Of a stretch of DNA of 64,000 nt, positions 41,801-52,109 are shown one piece after another. Numbering within the stretch: position 1 is the stretch's first letter; every line of letters starts with the position of its first letter. The stretch is taken from contig CM034546.1 in NCBI GenBank assembly GCA_020055645.1, forward strand, positions 86,862,001 to 86,926,000. Reading direction: 5' to 3'. Source of the DNA: Tomocerus qinae (lineage: Eukaryota > Arthropoda > Collembola > Entomobryomorpha > Tomoceridae). A program made the position numbers and the translations under genes. Below the pieces are notes generated by a model. That model was not told where the DNA came from. It saw only the letters and a program-made list of their open reading frames with translations, and ran no database searches.

Positions 41801-42280
41801 AGTGGATTATCTTACAATTACAGCATATCTCTGAAATAATATTTATCAATTAAAATTTATTTAAGGCGAGCAAATAATTTTAGCTGACATGCAAGGTGAT
41901 AATAAAATTACATGCTAAAGTGTATAATATCTCAGAAGTCAAATGTTGCAATAAATATTTCCCCTGGGAATGCTTTTTGAAAATCAATGATTTGAAATGA
42001 AATGCTGTGTTCTGATTGGTCAATAAAAAATTTCATCCACCAATGAGAAGGGATTTTCATATCCCCCTGGATTTGAAAATAGTCCCCATGGGATGACATG
42101 ATCAGTATATTTACATTTTTATTCAACTTTATTTTTTAGCAATGTAACGATGTTAGTCTGATAACATATCTTGGGATGATCACCAAGGGTTGCGAAGAGG
42201 CTCATCAATATATCACAAGATTCAATTTGCTTCATGAGAAACACGGCACTTCTCGACGAATGAGAGGTCTATTTTATTAG
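29857..42280 (+). CDS. CSN6: COP9 signalosome subunit 6 (MPN-domain protein), six exons
   Basis: Exons 29857-30067, 39955-40086, 40228-40379, 40454-40619, 40872-41065 and 42140-42280 join in matching phases to 331 residues, close to the ~327 of human COPS6. Landmarks: MDVDA near the N-terminus; [34 protein letters not shown] (MPN core); [10 protein letters not shown] and [46 protein letters not shown]-terminus SRRMRGLF. The family is a non-catalytic MPN subunit of the COP9 signalosome, which removes NEDD8 from cullins. Introns follow GT-AG; the exon 1 donor (AACG/GTCGGA) is weak and is my least certain boundary. Intron 1 is 9887 bp and packed with repeats; intron 5 is almost wholly a foldback element. 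Confidence 0.93.
30110..30245 (+). repeat. Repeat at the start of CSN6 intron 1, inverted copy at 39670
   Basis: GCCGTTGTTGTCTAGAGT ... ACCCAATGCTGGC ... CAGCAATAGGGTGTA ... ATCGTTAGCTCT is present inverted at about 39670-39795, just before exon 2. The pair brackets nearly the whole intron. A partial relative lies at 50930-51010. I infer the ends of a large foldback insertion that lengthened the intron. Confidence 0.65.
30449..30722. mobile_element. MITE with 34-bp TIRs
   Basis: TACTGTAAAAGGAAAAGTAA and its near-exact inverse (ending TTCTACAGTA), extending through AGAGCCCTGGGA, bracket 274 bp. I see no unambiguous target duplication. It lies in CSN6 intron 1. Confidence 0.65.
30730..32025. 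other. Intron 1 sequence with decayed MITE pieces
   Basis: Copies of GCGCGAAGCGTGAAAATTTTTGG (31060) and GCGCGTAGCGCGAAAAATTTTT (31330) with a nearby CAAGCACGTATACAG end (31264) and GTATCCTCAAGTG (31457) mark decayed hAT-type MITEs. CTGGCATCAGGTGGGTTCA (31698) is inverted at 31876 (TGAACCCACCTGATGCCAG), forming a 200-bp hairpin repeat. No coding exon. Confidence 0.5.
32030..32872. repeat. Degenerate ~55-bp tandem array
   Basis: About 13 loose copies of a unit reading CCCAAATAACAATTTTTCATCGACATGTAGTCTCCACC-CCC. Variable spacing and many substitutions indicate an old array. The frames through it on both strands are repeat translations. Confidence 0.7.
32873..33744. mobile_element. Non-autonomous element carrying a minisatellite
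   Basis: CCAAGCACGTATCCAGTAGG at the left and its near inverse (ACTGAATACGTGCTTGG) at the right. Next to the right end is the GCGCGAAGCGCGAAAAAATT hairpin of the hAT-type MITEs and a G8 run. A 21-bp array fills most of the interior. No exact target duplication. Confidence 0.6.
32914..33572. repeat. 21-bp minisatellite, ~31 copies
   Basis: The unit is ATGCTCTAATAGGGATTCAAC. Copies are nearly identical, with GGG to GCG or GAA variants and a few CATTATG variants clustered near 33415-33470. No unique spacers, so not a CRISPR. It lies within an element in CSN6 intron 1. Confidence 0.95.
33983..34180. repeat. 30-bp GC-rich tandem repeat, 6+ copies
   Basis: GGCCAAAACCATATCCTACG-CTCGTACTCC is repeated six times without visible change, plus a partial copy. 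It leads into a CpG-rich tract (34180-34300) quite unlike the surrounding AT-rich DNA. The flank at 34330 (GTTGTGTCAACAGTTGCTCC) is a dispersed repeat also seen near 3670. Confidence 0.92.
35588..36240. mobile_element. GGCTGAATTTAGG element inserted in the THAP gene
   Basis: TIRs as in 27056-27689 (GGCTGAATTTAGGCAGCGGTA). The flanks GTTAAATAA and GTGAATAAA are only partly alike, so the target duplication is decayed or lost. It contains a second, nested copy of the family (35792-36086). Confidence 0.75.
35792..36086. mobile_element. Nested second copy of the GGCTGAATTTAGG family
   Basis: Starts GGCTGAATTTAGGCAGCG and ends CCTAAATTCAGCC, with inner TIRs TTGCCTCAATTGCCCCGGTT and inverse. Flanks are CATGTGTC and AATGTGTC (7 of 8). 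The interior holds inverted TTAGGTTAGGTCAAAAAAG copies. Confidence 0.7.
37285..37740. repeat. 22-bp minisatellite, ~20 copies
   Basis: The unit is GCAATCAGCGAAAGCCTTTCTT. C/T variation at one position alternates between copies, and two longer units contain a TTCTTGATTC insertion (near 37610). Because 22 is not a multiple of 3, every frame stays open and repeats every 66 bp, giving spurious 113-163-aa frames. Confidence 0.95.
37965..39065. mobile_element. 1.1-kb foldback element, ~355-bp near-perfect arms
   Basis: Arms 37965-38320 and 38708-39065 are almost identical in inverted orientation (GTTACCCGCTTTGAAG ... TTACTTTATTCCAATTTATT). Each has paired CCAAT boxes (TCTGATTGGTTGA and ATCTGATTGG, about 35 bp apart) and a TTTCTATGAC-AAAATTCTATAG element, as in the arms at 5570 and 57450. 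The loop carries a minus-strand terminal exon (38446-38591). Lies in CSN6 intron 1. Confidence 0.82.
38446..38591 (-). CDS. Terminal exon of unknown membrane-type protein, ends ASASEAV-stop
   Basis: Minus strand. After the acceptor TTTTTTCATTTCAG, 146 nt stay open to TAA (38446-38448). The exon begins with a hydrophobic stretch ([11 protein letters not shown]), then IRRKLK, which looks like the end of a membrane helix followed by a cytoplasmic tail. The tail contains [10 protein letters not shown] and DEASASEAV at the C-terminus. The same tail pattern recurs at 59143-59226 (LSKKGYRRLDTT), 57391 (LDTTDE ... ESAERV) and 17397 (KKGR ... ENAENV). Upstream exons are not in the window, so it looks like a captured or abandoned 3' exon. 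Function unknown. Confidence 0.5.
39091..39235. repeat. Partial copy of the 25.3-kb TIR element end
   Basis: TAATCAAGACTTCCTGTATT ... TTGAAAATCACCTTAG ... AATCCCACTCCTTCT matches the right arm at 25710-25830. No inverted partner was found next to it. Confidence 0.7.
39236..39669. other. Intron 1 sequence, nothing specific
   Basis: Short repeats (AGCCAATCAGCACACTTGATTCAA and GCCAGTCAACACATTTGATTCAA near 39355-39415) form one imperfect direct pair. No exon-like block. Confidence 0.35.
39670..39795 (-). repeat. Inverted partner of the repeat at 30110
   Basis: Carries GCCACGGAATCCGTGGC, AGAGCTAACGATAC and ACACCCTATTGCTGAAATGCC, the inverse of 30110-30245. It ends about 160 bp before CSN6 exon 2. 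Confidence 0.65.
41113..42107. mobile_element. Foldback element filling CSN6 intron 5
   Basis: Outer arms of about 185 bp (41113-41300 and 41925-42107) share CTGATC-TGTCATCCCATGG and the CCAAT-box region. A second inverted pair (41455-41505, 41893-41943) contains ACTTCTGAGATATTATACAC. The element leaves about 50 bp of intron on the 5' side and 32 bp on the 3' side, yet the splice sites on both sides are intact. Confidence 0.8.
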
Positions 42281-42388
42281 ATGTTAGTTCATAGTTCATA
42301 CCCAGCATCAGCATTGTAAGTCCAATGTATGGTCACATTATGATATTTATTTTCTACTTCTAATAATGTCCAAAGGAAAAATGAATAC

Positions 42389-43590
42389 GGATGCTATTTA
42401 ATGGGACATTGAAACAATTTAAAATGTCCCTGAATAATAATTTAAACGGTCATTTTTGAAGGTATCCCGGTGAATAATTTAGAAAGTACCTAAACAAAAA
42501 TTTAAAATGTCCCTGCAACCCATGATTTTGTACATACGCAAGTTATTGTGTTTATTTCTGGTAAGAGTATAAAACTGTTGGCATTGTTATAGTATATTAA
42601 TGCATAATTTACTATCTCTAACCCGATAAGAAGGTTTGTTGTGTGTGTGCCGTGTGTCACCGCATAAGAAATACGTTTGGTGTGTTGTGTTATTGGTTAT
42701 CGATGACTTTGCTGAGTCGTAGCAAAAGACGCGGCTGAGAATAAGTTGAACCTATTAGCCAATTGAAACTTCACATTTTTGTTACATTTCAGAGTTCATT
42801 TCAGGGGCGGGGCCGTCAAAATATAGTCAGTGTAATTAACTAACGTTAATAACCAGTAGCATTATTAGAGAATTAATTAATAATAACAATCAGTATCGTT
42901 AATCAACAGTAATAATCAGAATGTGTGAAGCAATGTTAAATCGTTTATTAAATTAATGTCGAATGAGTGCTTTTGCTGCTCCCTTGGGTCTGCCTCGTTT
43001 TCTCTTTGCAATAAGTGGTATATTAAAAATATGGGCCTTAGTATCCACGTATAGACTTAAATGAAAGATTTTACTTGGTATATTTTTATTTCGTTTATTG
43101 CTTTTGGTTGTGAACAAACTACACGCTTTCAAAGACAGATTAGTACCGACCGGACATTTGCAAAATGAAAACCAAAATTTTGATTTTAAACAAACCTAAC
43201 CTAACTTAAAAGACCTTTTACTTTTATCCGTAACACTTGTCCATAGCAAAGCAACACTTATCGGATTTATAGCTTAATTGGGAAGCCATTGGTCACTAAA
43301 ACCAGTAGAAAGTAGTTAGTTACTTATTTGGAGTGACCGCAAGGAAATGACAAAATGACAGCTCCTAGTCATAAAGATAGTTATTCGTCATAAAAGTTCG
43401 TCAGAAAGTCATAAAGGTATGCTCTCTGTGTTCCTTTACCACAATATACCTTTTCAGTGTCTGTAGGGACATTTAAAATTTTATTTTAGGGACTTTCTAA
43501 ATTATTCGCAGGGACACCTTCAAAAATGACCGTTTAAATTATTATTCAGGGACATTTTAAATCATTTCAATTACCCATTAAATATATTCC
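42389..43590. mobile_element. TIR element, 9-bp TSD AATGAATAC
   Basis: TIRs of about 135-150 bp start GGATGCTATTTAATGGG and, inverted, GGAATATATTTAATGGG, then GATTTAAAATGTCCCTGAAT. AATGAATAC is duplicated at 42380-42388 and 43591-43599, a Mutator-like size. The interior (42540-43430) has no convincing frame. It lies just 100 bp past the CSN6 stop codon and probably overlaps or follows its 3' UTR. Confidence 0.82.
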
Positions 43591-43839
43591 AATGAATACA
43601 AATCTTGCAATCTATTTTATTATGGTTCCTTGTCAATTACTTCTGTAGCCCACTATTTTAGTTTTTGAATTAATTCGGAAGACAGAAGACTAGGTTTTAA
43701 TTCTAATCGACCGCTGCCTACTTTTTCAGCTGCCATGCAGAACTGCTACATACATAAGGCAAATCTTTTCTAGCGCGGAAAACTGACACAGGGTTTGGTA
43801 AAGGCATGTAATAAGTAAATACTTAATAAAATGCTATTA

Positions 43840-43997
43840 TATGCTTACATGTTCACATATATCACAAATATGCTCATATGTATCTCATATATGCCCATAT
43901 ATACATTATATATGCCGTTATTGATCTTATATACCCCCATATATACCTTATGTTATATATGCCCATATTTATATTATATATGCCCATATATACCTTA
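43840..43997. repeat. Left block of the ATATATGCCCATATATACCTT minisatellite
   Basis: Seven or so diverged 21-bp units (TATATGCCCATATATACCTTA). The main block is at 45920-47090 in the same orientation, with a 1.9-kb TIR element between. Confidence 0.8.
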
Positions 43998-45918
43998 TAT
44001 ATGTGTAGTAGACTGGGAGGGATATAATGTCCCTCTCTGACTAGACTGGGAGGGATAGCTCTGTACCGCTAGCGGTACCGAACCATGAGGTTTCAGACTG
44101 TGAGGGATAGGTTGTAAAGGATTGATATGAAGGATTCTATGTGTATTTAAGTGCCACAAATATCGCAGATTTTAGGTTACTCTTACATTTTTTATTCATT
44201 GTAACCATTATTTTCTATAATATTCATAAGTATAGTGAACCCAGCTAAGCGGCAAATCTATATAGCACTCAAGACAAATTCACCAGGCCACCCAACGCAG
44301 TAATAAAAACAATTTCGAAAACATCCCATTAGGTTGTTATGTTAACTTTGTAAATGCAAAGTACATTTAAATTAATACTATTAACTGTACATCGTAGCAT
44401 CAAATACAGGGAACAATGAAAGACTATTTCCGAAAAAACTCCCACAAAGTTACCAAAAAGCTTCCTTGTAAAATCGAAATAATAAGATTCCCTCTAGGAT
44501 TTTGGAAAAACGTACAAACCCCATGAGTCAACTTACGAATAAATATTTTTAAAGAATAAATAGTGGCTCCCAGTACTGTTATTTAATTCTACAAAAAGAT
44601 ATCCCAACTGACACAAAATAATTAAGAGGGTTGTAAGAAGTCAACCCAGCTCCATTAATAAATGTTGAATAAGTATGTCGATATTATAGTAGAGCCACTT
44701 TGGATTAGAAGTTTTGAAATGCTATTTAATACGCACATTACGATCATTACGAAATGTTCCCTTTCGCTAATCATTTCCATTCGATCCCCACTCACCATTC
44801 AACCTTCTTATGTAAATTTCTATTTTTATTTAGACATTATAATAATAATATGAAACGTGAAACGACTCATTTCGTTGGTTTAGAGGAATTGGGCTTGCGC
44901 ATTTTGCTTTTTTGCTTTTAAGGAGCCTGCATACGTGTGCAGTTGATGGGATGAGGAGATACCCAAAAGTGTTGCAGTCAGCACTTGCGTTACACATCGA
45001 AGGGGGGAGGATTTGCGTTACGTAATATATGCAGGTTCCCTAGATTCTCCCTACCAGCACTTTTTGTATTTTATAATTAAATCATATTTTATTATTATCG
45101 CAGATTTTAGGTTACTCCCAGGAGTTCAATTATCTAAATTTTTGCAAGAACTGCTGCTGCCGTTGGTGTGGCAGTGGCAACACAGTACCGCTGCCTAAAT
45201 TCAGCCCCCGTGACAGATTTGGTCACGAATTAGCTAGTAATTTATTTACATTTTCAACATTTTTTGGGAGAACTGCTGGTGTAAGCGAATGCGTAGGAAT
45301 AAGTTGATGAAAACCGGTGTTTCAATGTAACTTTGCACGGGCTTTCGATTGGTATCAACGGTTTTGTCGTGCTACTTACGGTTCTTTAGATACATAGGGC
45401 CTGAATCCTAGTTTGACACCCTGTATATCATTCTTTTTACAGGCACATTTTTTACTTTGATAGCAGCCAGAAGCAGGTAACCTCGATTCAATGCTGAGCC
45501 TAAGCAGCCAGAAGCGAGTGTCGCGGGCCATAATTCTTCTGACTTTTCTAAAAAAACTCTCATATCAATTAATAATAATATAGCAGTTTAACATACTTAA
45601 CCATTATTTGACTGCCAATCTTGACGTAAAAATTTATGATTTAATTATGACTGATACAAAAAGAGCAATATACGTAATATTTATGAACATTAAAGAAAAT
45701 CATGATTACAATGAATAAAAAATGTAAGAGCAAACTAAAATCTGCGATATTTGTGGCACTTATACACATAGAATCATTCATATCAATCCTTTACAACCTA
45801 TCACTCCCAGTCTGAAACCTCATGGTTCGGTACCGCTAGCGATACAGAGCTATCCCTCCCAGTCTAGTCAGGGAGGGATATTATAACCTTCCCAGCCACC
45901 TTTCCCTCCCAGTCTACT
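43998..45918. mobile_element. 1.9-kb TIR element inside the minisatellite
   Basis: Arms of about 200 bp begin TAGTAGACTGGGAGGGAT and inverse, and include TACCGCTAGCGGTACCG, AACCTCATGGTTCGG and ATATCGCAGATTTTAG. The flanks CTTATATATG on both sides would be a 9-10-bp duplication, but in a tandem array this cannot be proved. The interior contains the repeat shared with 22.5 kb and a GGCTGAATTTAGG-family end (45180-45207). No transposase. Confidence 0.75.
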
Positions 45919-47090
45919 ACCTTATATATGCCCATATATACCTAATATATCCCCATATATACCTTATATATGCCCATATTTACCTTATATATGCCCATAT
46001 TTACCTAATATATCCCCATATATACCTTATATATGCCCATATTTACCTTATATATGCCCATATTTACCTTATATATGCCCATATATACCTAATATATGCC
46101 CATATTTACCGTATATATGCCCATATTTACCTTATATATGCCCATATATACCTAATATATGCCCATATTTACCTTATATATGCCCATATATACCTAATAT
46201 ATGCCCATATATACCTAATATATGCCCATATATACCTTATATATGCCCATATATACCTTATATATGCCCATATTTACCTTATATATGCCCATATATACCT
46301 AATATATGCCCATATTTACCGTATATATGCCCATATTTACCTTATATATGCCCATATATACCTAATATATGCCCATATTTACCTTATATATGCCCATATT
46401 TACCTTATATATGCCCATATATACCTTATATATGCCCATATATACCTTATATATGCCCATATATACCTTATATATGCCCATATATACCTTATATATGCCC
46501 ATATATACCTTATATATGCCCATATATACCTTATATATGCCCATATATACCTTATATATGCCCATATATACCTTATATATGCCCATATATACCTTATATA
46601 TGCCCATATATACCTTATATATGCCCATATATACATATATATGCCCATATATACCTTATATATGCCCATATATACCTTATATATGCCCATATATACCTTA
46701 TATATGCCCATATATACCTTATATATGCCCATATATACCTTATATATGCCCATATATACTTTATATATGCCCATATATACCTTATATATGCCCATATATA
46801 CCTTATATATGCCCATATATACCTTATATATGCCCATATATACCTTATATATGCCCATATATACCTTATATATGCCCATATATACCTTATATATGCCCAT
46901 ATATACCTTATATATGCCCATATATACCTTATATATGCCCATATATACCTTATATATGCCCATATATACCTTATATATGCCAATATATACCTTATATATG
47001 CCCATATATACCTTATATATGCCCATATATACCTTATATATGCCAATATATACCTTATATATGCCCATGCATATCCCATATATGTTGAGA
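45919..47090. repeat. 21-bp AT-rich minisatellite, ~55 copies
   Basis: The unit is TATATGCCCATATATACCTTA. The left half alternates TATATACCTAA and TATTTACCTTA variants; the right half (46400-47060) is almost pure, suggesting recent expansion there. 21 is a multiple of 3, so six-frame translation gives long spurious MPIYTLY and MGIYKVY frames. Confidence 0.97.
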
Positions 47091-47099
47091 TATGTCTGT

Positions 47100-48310
47100 G
47101 ACACAAAATACTCTGGTTTTTTTCAGTATGATTTAATTTAAATTTTTGTTATTTATTTTGAGCAAAATGCCAAGTTGTGAAACCCTGGCTTAAAATTCCA
47201 TGAAAACCACTAAAACGAAGTTTTTTAGGAGATTTTCAAATGTCTGTAGTAAATCAGGACTCAGGACGACCTGGGCCCCAAAAACTTTAAATTTCAAAGT
47301 TGTAGCTCTTACGCTATAGAATTTTCTAAAATTGCATTTGGTTGGGACCCAGGTCGTCCTGATTTACTAGAAATAACTTTTAAATTAACTCATTTTTTTA
47401 AACAAGTTTATTTCAAAATTTCAAAAAATCATTTTTTTTAAATTATGAACGTACAGTGCCTAACTAATGACAATGATTTTGTAAACCTATCACTACAAAT
47501 CTGGTAGAAATAAATTATGTACGTCAAAACCGTTCTACGGAGACTGCAAAAACTGTACTTTTGAGTTTTGAACCCCTATGTAGGGGGTTTTTCAATTTTT
47601 AAAAAATAAACAAAATGCCAATTCTATGTATTGAAAGCGTGGAAAATACGATGCTATAATTGGTTTTACGGATTTCAAATGTTGCAAAAATGAGCCGGTG
47701 CGGTGGACTAGAAGTAAAACCTAGTCAGAAAAGAAACCATAATATAGCTACATCTCTAATAATTTGTATGCGTTAAAACCCCACAGACATTTCTTTTCCT
47801 TTTTGGTCTTATGCTGGCGCTATTATGAGTGTTAATGGAAAGTCCGACATTTTTATTGAGCCGTGAACAATTGAACAAGGACTTTAAAAAAAATTCTGTG
47901 CATGTAGCATTTATGACTATGACAGCTTGTGTTACATGTTTCCCAGCTTTGTCAAAAGCCCTCGCTTTTCTTTTAAACTAACCTATGTGCAATTTTTTAT
48001 TTAGGTCCTAAAACACCCTTTAATATGTAATTATATAATCTCAGCAGAACCTTTCCATTTTGTAGTGTTATAAATTAACTTAGCTACACGTTCGGAGTTC
48101 CAAGGCATCAATGTACCTTGCAACAGTGCCCTCTAATTTTCTTCCAATATGTCATTAGATTATTAATAAAGTATCCTAAAAATATCTCCATGATATCTGT
48201 TATGGGCTTCAACGCAGTTTGTTTAAATACAGTAAAATAAACAATTATTTATTTTATTCATTTATCACGGATCATTGCATATTAAGAGTCCCGGTTACCA
48301 AGTTACTTGA
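47100..48310. other. Intergenic; one small hairpin MITE at 47248-47368
   Basis: AGTAAATCAGGAC-GGACGACCTGGG and inverse CCCAGGTCGTCCTGATTTACT bracket 121 bp. Otherwise there are no coding or RNA signals. Confidence 0.5.
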
Positions 48311-48319
48311 CCTGACCTC

Positions 48320-51300
48320 GACTATCAAATTAGCCCTGAACTTTTTTTGGTAAACTTGAAACTCCTCCGAAAGTACTGGTCGTAGAAAGACAATATTGGT
48401 CTCTAAATTCGCAGAAAAACCTGGTTGAGGTCTAGTATTTTGCGCTTATTAAGCATCGGTTTGTAACCGATAGCTTTATACGATCACACCTGCAGTCTGT
48501 CTGTCTGTCTGTCTGTCTGTCTGTGTATGGCATCAATAACTTCTGAACGGATTGAGATAATCCAATGAAACTTTCAGTATATGTTTTCGAGACAATAACA
48601 AGATTGAAGTTCGAGAATGACGTTGACATGATCTTTGACCTCGGAGTAATTAATTGTTTTCTTCTTCAGCACTAGTATAAGAAGCCTAAAGCCACTTTGC
48701 ATATCATTGTGGCGTATTGAAATCAAGTTGCTGTCACCAATCCCAAGCCCAGGGAAATACTTTGCTGACTCTATCATGAGAATCATTTTCATTTTGTAAT
48801 TTTCGTAAAGACTAGGAGAAGGAGAGGGTACCTTTTGTCGCTTATCATATAGTGAATCATTATTTGAATAATATTGACCTGTTATCAGTTTTGTGCCATT
48901 CGTCATTTCAACTTTATTACTGTGCTGTGATGATTCTCGCACCGGGTAATAGTTTTCGTTAGTCACCGTCATTCAATATTATCATATTATCAATTTCAAC
49001 AAATTACTTTACGAGACTTAATAAAATATGCAATTGTGGTTGTTGACTCTATCATGAGAATCATTTTCAATTTGTAACTTTCAGTAAAGACTAGGAGGGA
49101 GCACCTTTAGTCGTTTATCATAGTGAATCATTATTTGAATTATGTTGACCTGTAATCAGTTTTGTGCCATTCGTCATTTCAACTTTATTACTGTGCTGTG
49201 ATGATACTCGCACCGGGTAATAGTTTTCGTTAGTCACCGTCATTCAATATTATCATATTTTCAATTTCAACAAATTACTTTACGAGACTTAATAAAATAT
49301 GCAATTGTGGTTGTTAACTCTATCATGAGAATCATTTTCATTTTGCAATTTTCAGTAAAGACTAGGAGGGAGCATCTTAAGTCGTTTATCATAGTGAATC
49401 ATTATTTGAATTATGTGGACCTGTAATCAGTTTTGTGCCATTCGTCATTTCAACTTTATTACTGTGCTGTGATGATACTCGCACCGGGTAATAGTTTTCG
49501 TTAGTCACCGTCATTCAATATTATCATATTTTCAATTTCAACAAATTACTTTACGAGACTTAATAAAATATGCAATTGTGGTTGTTAACTCTATCATGAG
49601 AATCATTTTCATTTTGCAATTTTCAGTAAAGACTAGGAGGGAGCATCTTTAGTCGTTTATCATAGTGAATCATTATTTGAATTAAATTGACCTGTAATCA
49701 GTTTTGTGCCATTCGTCATTTCAACTTTATAACTGTGCTGTGATGATACTCGCACCGGGTAATAGTTTTCGTTAGTCACCGTTATTCAATATATTTTTTT
49801 CAATTTCAACAAATTACTTTACGAGACTTAATAAACTATGCAATTGTGGTTGCTGACTCTATCATGAGAATCATTTTCATTTTGCAATTTTCAGTAAAGA
49901 CTAGGAGGGAGCACCTATAGTCGTTTATCATAGTGAATCATTATTTGAATTATATTGACCTGTAATCATTTTTGTGCCTTTCGTCATTTCAACTTTATTA
50001 CTGCGCTGTGATGATAATCGCACCGGATATTAGTTTTTTCGTTAGTCACCGTCATTCATTATTATCATATGTTCAATTTCAAAAAATTACTTTACGAGAC
50101 AATGAATTATGTAATGGTGCTTGTTGATTCTATCATAAGAATCATTTTCATTTTGTAATTTTCGTAAAGTAAAGAATAGAAAGGGGGTACTTTTTATCGT
50201 CTATCATAGTGAATCATTATTTAAATTATATTGACCTGTTATTTGTTTTATGTCATTCGCCATTTCAACTTTATTACTGTGCTGTGGAGACACTTGCCCC
50301 GGCGTTAGTCACTGTCATTTAATACTAACCTTTTTTCAATTTTTAAAACTTACTTAACGAGACCTAATGAATTATACAAATGTGGTTTGTTGATTCTATC
50401 ATTCGGATCATTTTCATTCTGTAATTTTTGTAAAGTAAAGACGAGGTGAAGGCACCTTTGCCGTCATTGTCGTTTATGACTGTGAATCATTATTTGAACT
50501 ATATTGGCATGTTTGTGCCATTCGTCATTTCAACTTTATTACTGTTTTGTGGAGATTATCGCTCCCGACAATAGACTAGGAGAGCGTATATTATTTGTCG
50601 TTTATCACTGTTAATTTATATTTAAGTAGTTTCAATGCTTACATTGAAACTAGTGGTCAGGTCAGCAATGTAGTACAATAATTAGAAAAACTTTTTCAAT
50701 TTATATTCTGAGATTTATGACGTTGTAGACCTGGCTAAACGGAACTATTTTGATGAAACCAGGGAGATGTCATACTAATCCATGTTTTGTGAATCTGGAC
50801 AGCCAGGTCTACTTCGGGCTGATTCTGACATTAGGGTCTACACTCTCCGATGAAACCGGATTCTCAATTAATTACTGTATTTGCAAGTTGAAAGATATTT
50901 CATTTAGGGAATCTACTTGTCTAGAGTATATACCCAATTTCCTCAGCAAATGAGTCTAGTATCGTTGGTTCTACCAAATGCATTCTGTTTGCCACGGATT
51001 CCGTTGATGGCACAAAGTTGATGGCCGACAATGAGGCAAGGTGGCAATGAGTTGAAGCGGTCAGAATATCCATGGTTACATGTTTTTGCCGCCTCCCCTA
51101 CCTACCTATTGATCTCTTTTCAGTTTTACACCATTTGTCATTTAATCTTCTTATTGTCGTTTGTCACTGCTTTAATATCGTTTTCAATTACTGCATGGAA
51201 AATGTTAATTCTACAGGTCATTTATTAAATTAAACTACTGTTTATCGATTCTCTTTCTCGCAAGAATTATGTAAATATTGGGGATAAAGCTACCATCTTA

Positions 51301-51665
51301 ATTTTTTTATTTTCGTAAATGAATATCATTTTCGTCTGTCACTGTGGTTCAATACTACTGTATTTTCCGTTACTACATTGAAAAACAGTTGAGTTTGTGG
51401 AGGTCACCTATTGAAACATCATGTAGGTACTGTGGAAAGATCATTTTTATTTTCTTTTACCGATGCTTATTTACAGCGTTTACCACGGTTTATTCATATT
51501 CATCTCCAATTTCGAGATATTGCTAATTTAAAATCAAAACCTTAATATCTCGAAATAGGAGATAAATATGAATAAGCGCAAAATACCAGACCTCAACCAG
51601 GTTTTTCTGCGAATTTAGAGACCAATCTTGTCTTTCTACGACCAGTATTTTCGGAGGAGTTTCCA
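48320..51665. mobile_element. TIR element containing a satellite-like array
   Basis: Terminal arms of about 100 bp (48335-48435 and 51580-51665) contain AACCTGGTTGAGGTCTGGTATTTTGCGC-type sequence in inverted order, plus ACTGGTCGTAGAAAGACAA. Related to the palindrome at 23161-23480. The interior is a ~271-bp tandem array and a terminal repeat of the 876/39670 family (50900-51080). No transposase recognised. Confidence 0.65.
48765..50600. repeat. ~271-bp tandem array, about seven copies
   Basis: The landmark ATCATGAGAATCATTTTCA recurs at about 48773, 49052, 49323, 49594 and 49861, and degenerate at 50131 and 50398. Each unit also has GTGCCATTCGTCATTTCAAC, TACTGTGCTGTGATGAT and GTTAGTCACCGTCATTCAAT. 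The middle copies are nearly identical; the last two are decayed and shorter. The 132-codon minus frame over the first unit (48574-48972) is probably accidental. Confidence 0.9.
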
Positions 51666-52109
51666 GTATTCCAAAAAATATTTTTCTGTATTGTCATAGA
51701 GTAAATTATCTATGGCTTTATGTACTTCTAATACGTAGCCATAGATACTTACCCGTAACCTTTACTTGACCTATATTTATTGAATTCCCCCGTATTTTGT
51801 ATATGTGGTAGTCCAGAAGAGCAGGGGCGCCAGTAGCGCTATTGGCTAGTCCACAGGAGCACTGCTCTTGGGGCTTAGCCATAGGCGCTATGGACTTGAC
51901 TTTAGTCCATAGGAGCAGTTCTGATTTCTGTACAGTAGCAGTAAACTGTACAGCAACATGATTGTGCTTTACTTTTATGTACATGAGCTATTCACTGCGC
52001 ACAACTAAGTGAACCGCAACTGTGGTAATATGGCTATGTATGATATGAACTGAAGGAAGATCAAATAATTTTTATTTCTATATTACGATGGAATTTCCAC
52101 AGTACTTTC

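Noticed and set aside
46369..47141. Long frames (up to 239 codons) on both strands reading MPIYTLY or MGIYKVY
   Set aside because: They are translations of the 21-bp minisatellite; the period is a multiple of three, so all frames stay open.
48574..48972. 132-codon minus-strand frame
   Set aside because: It covers the first unit of a 271-bp tandem array and is not kept open in the other units.
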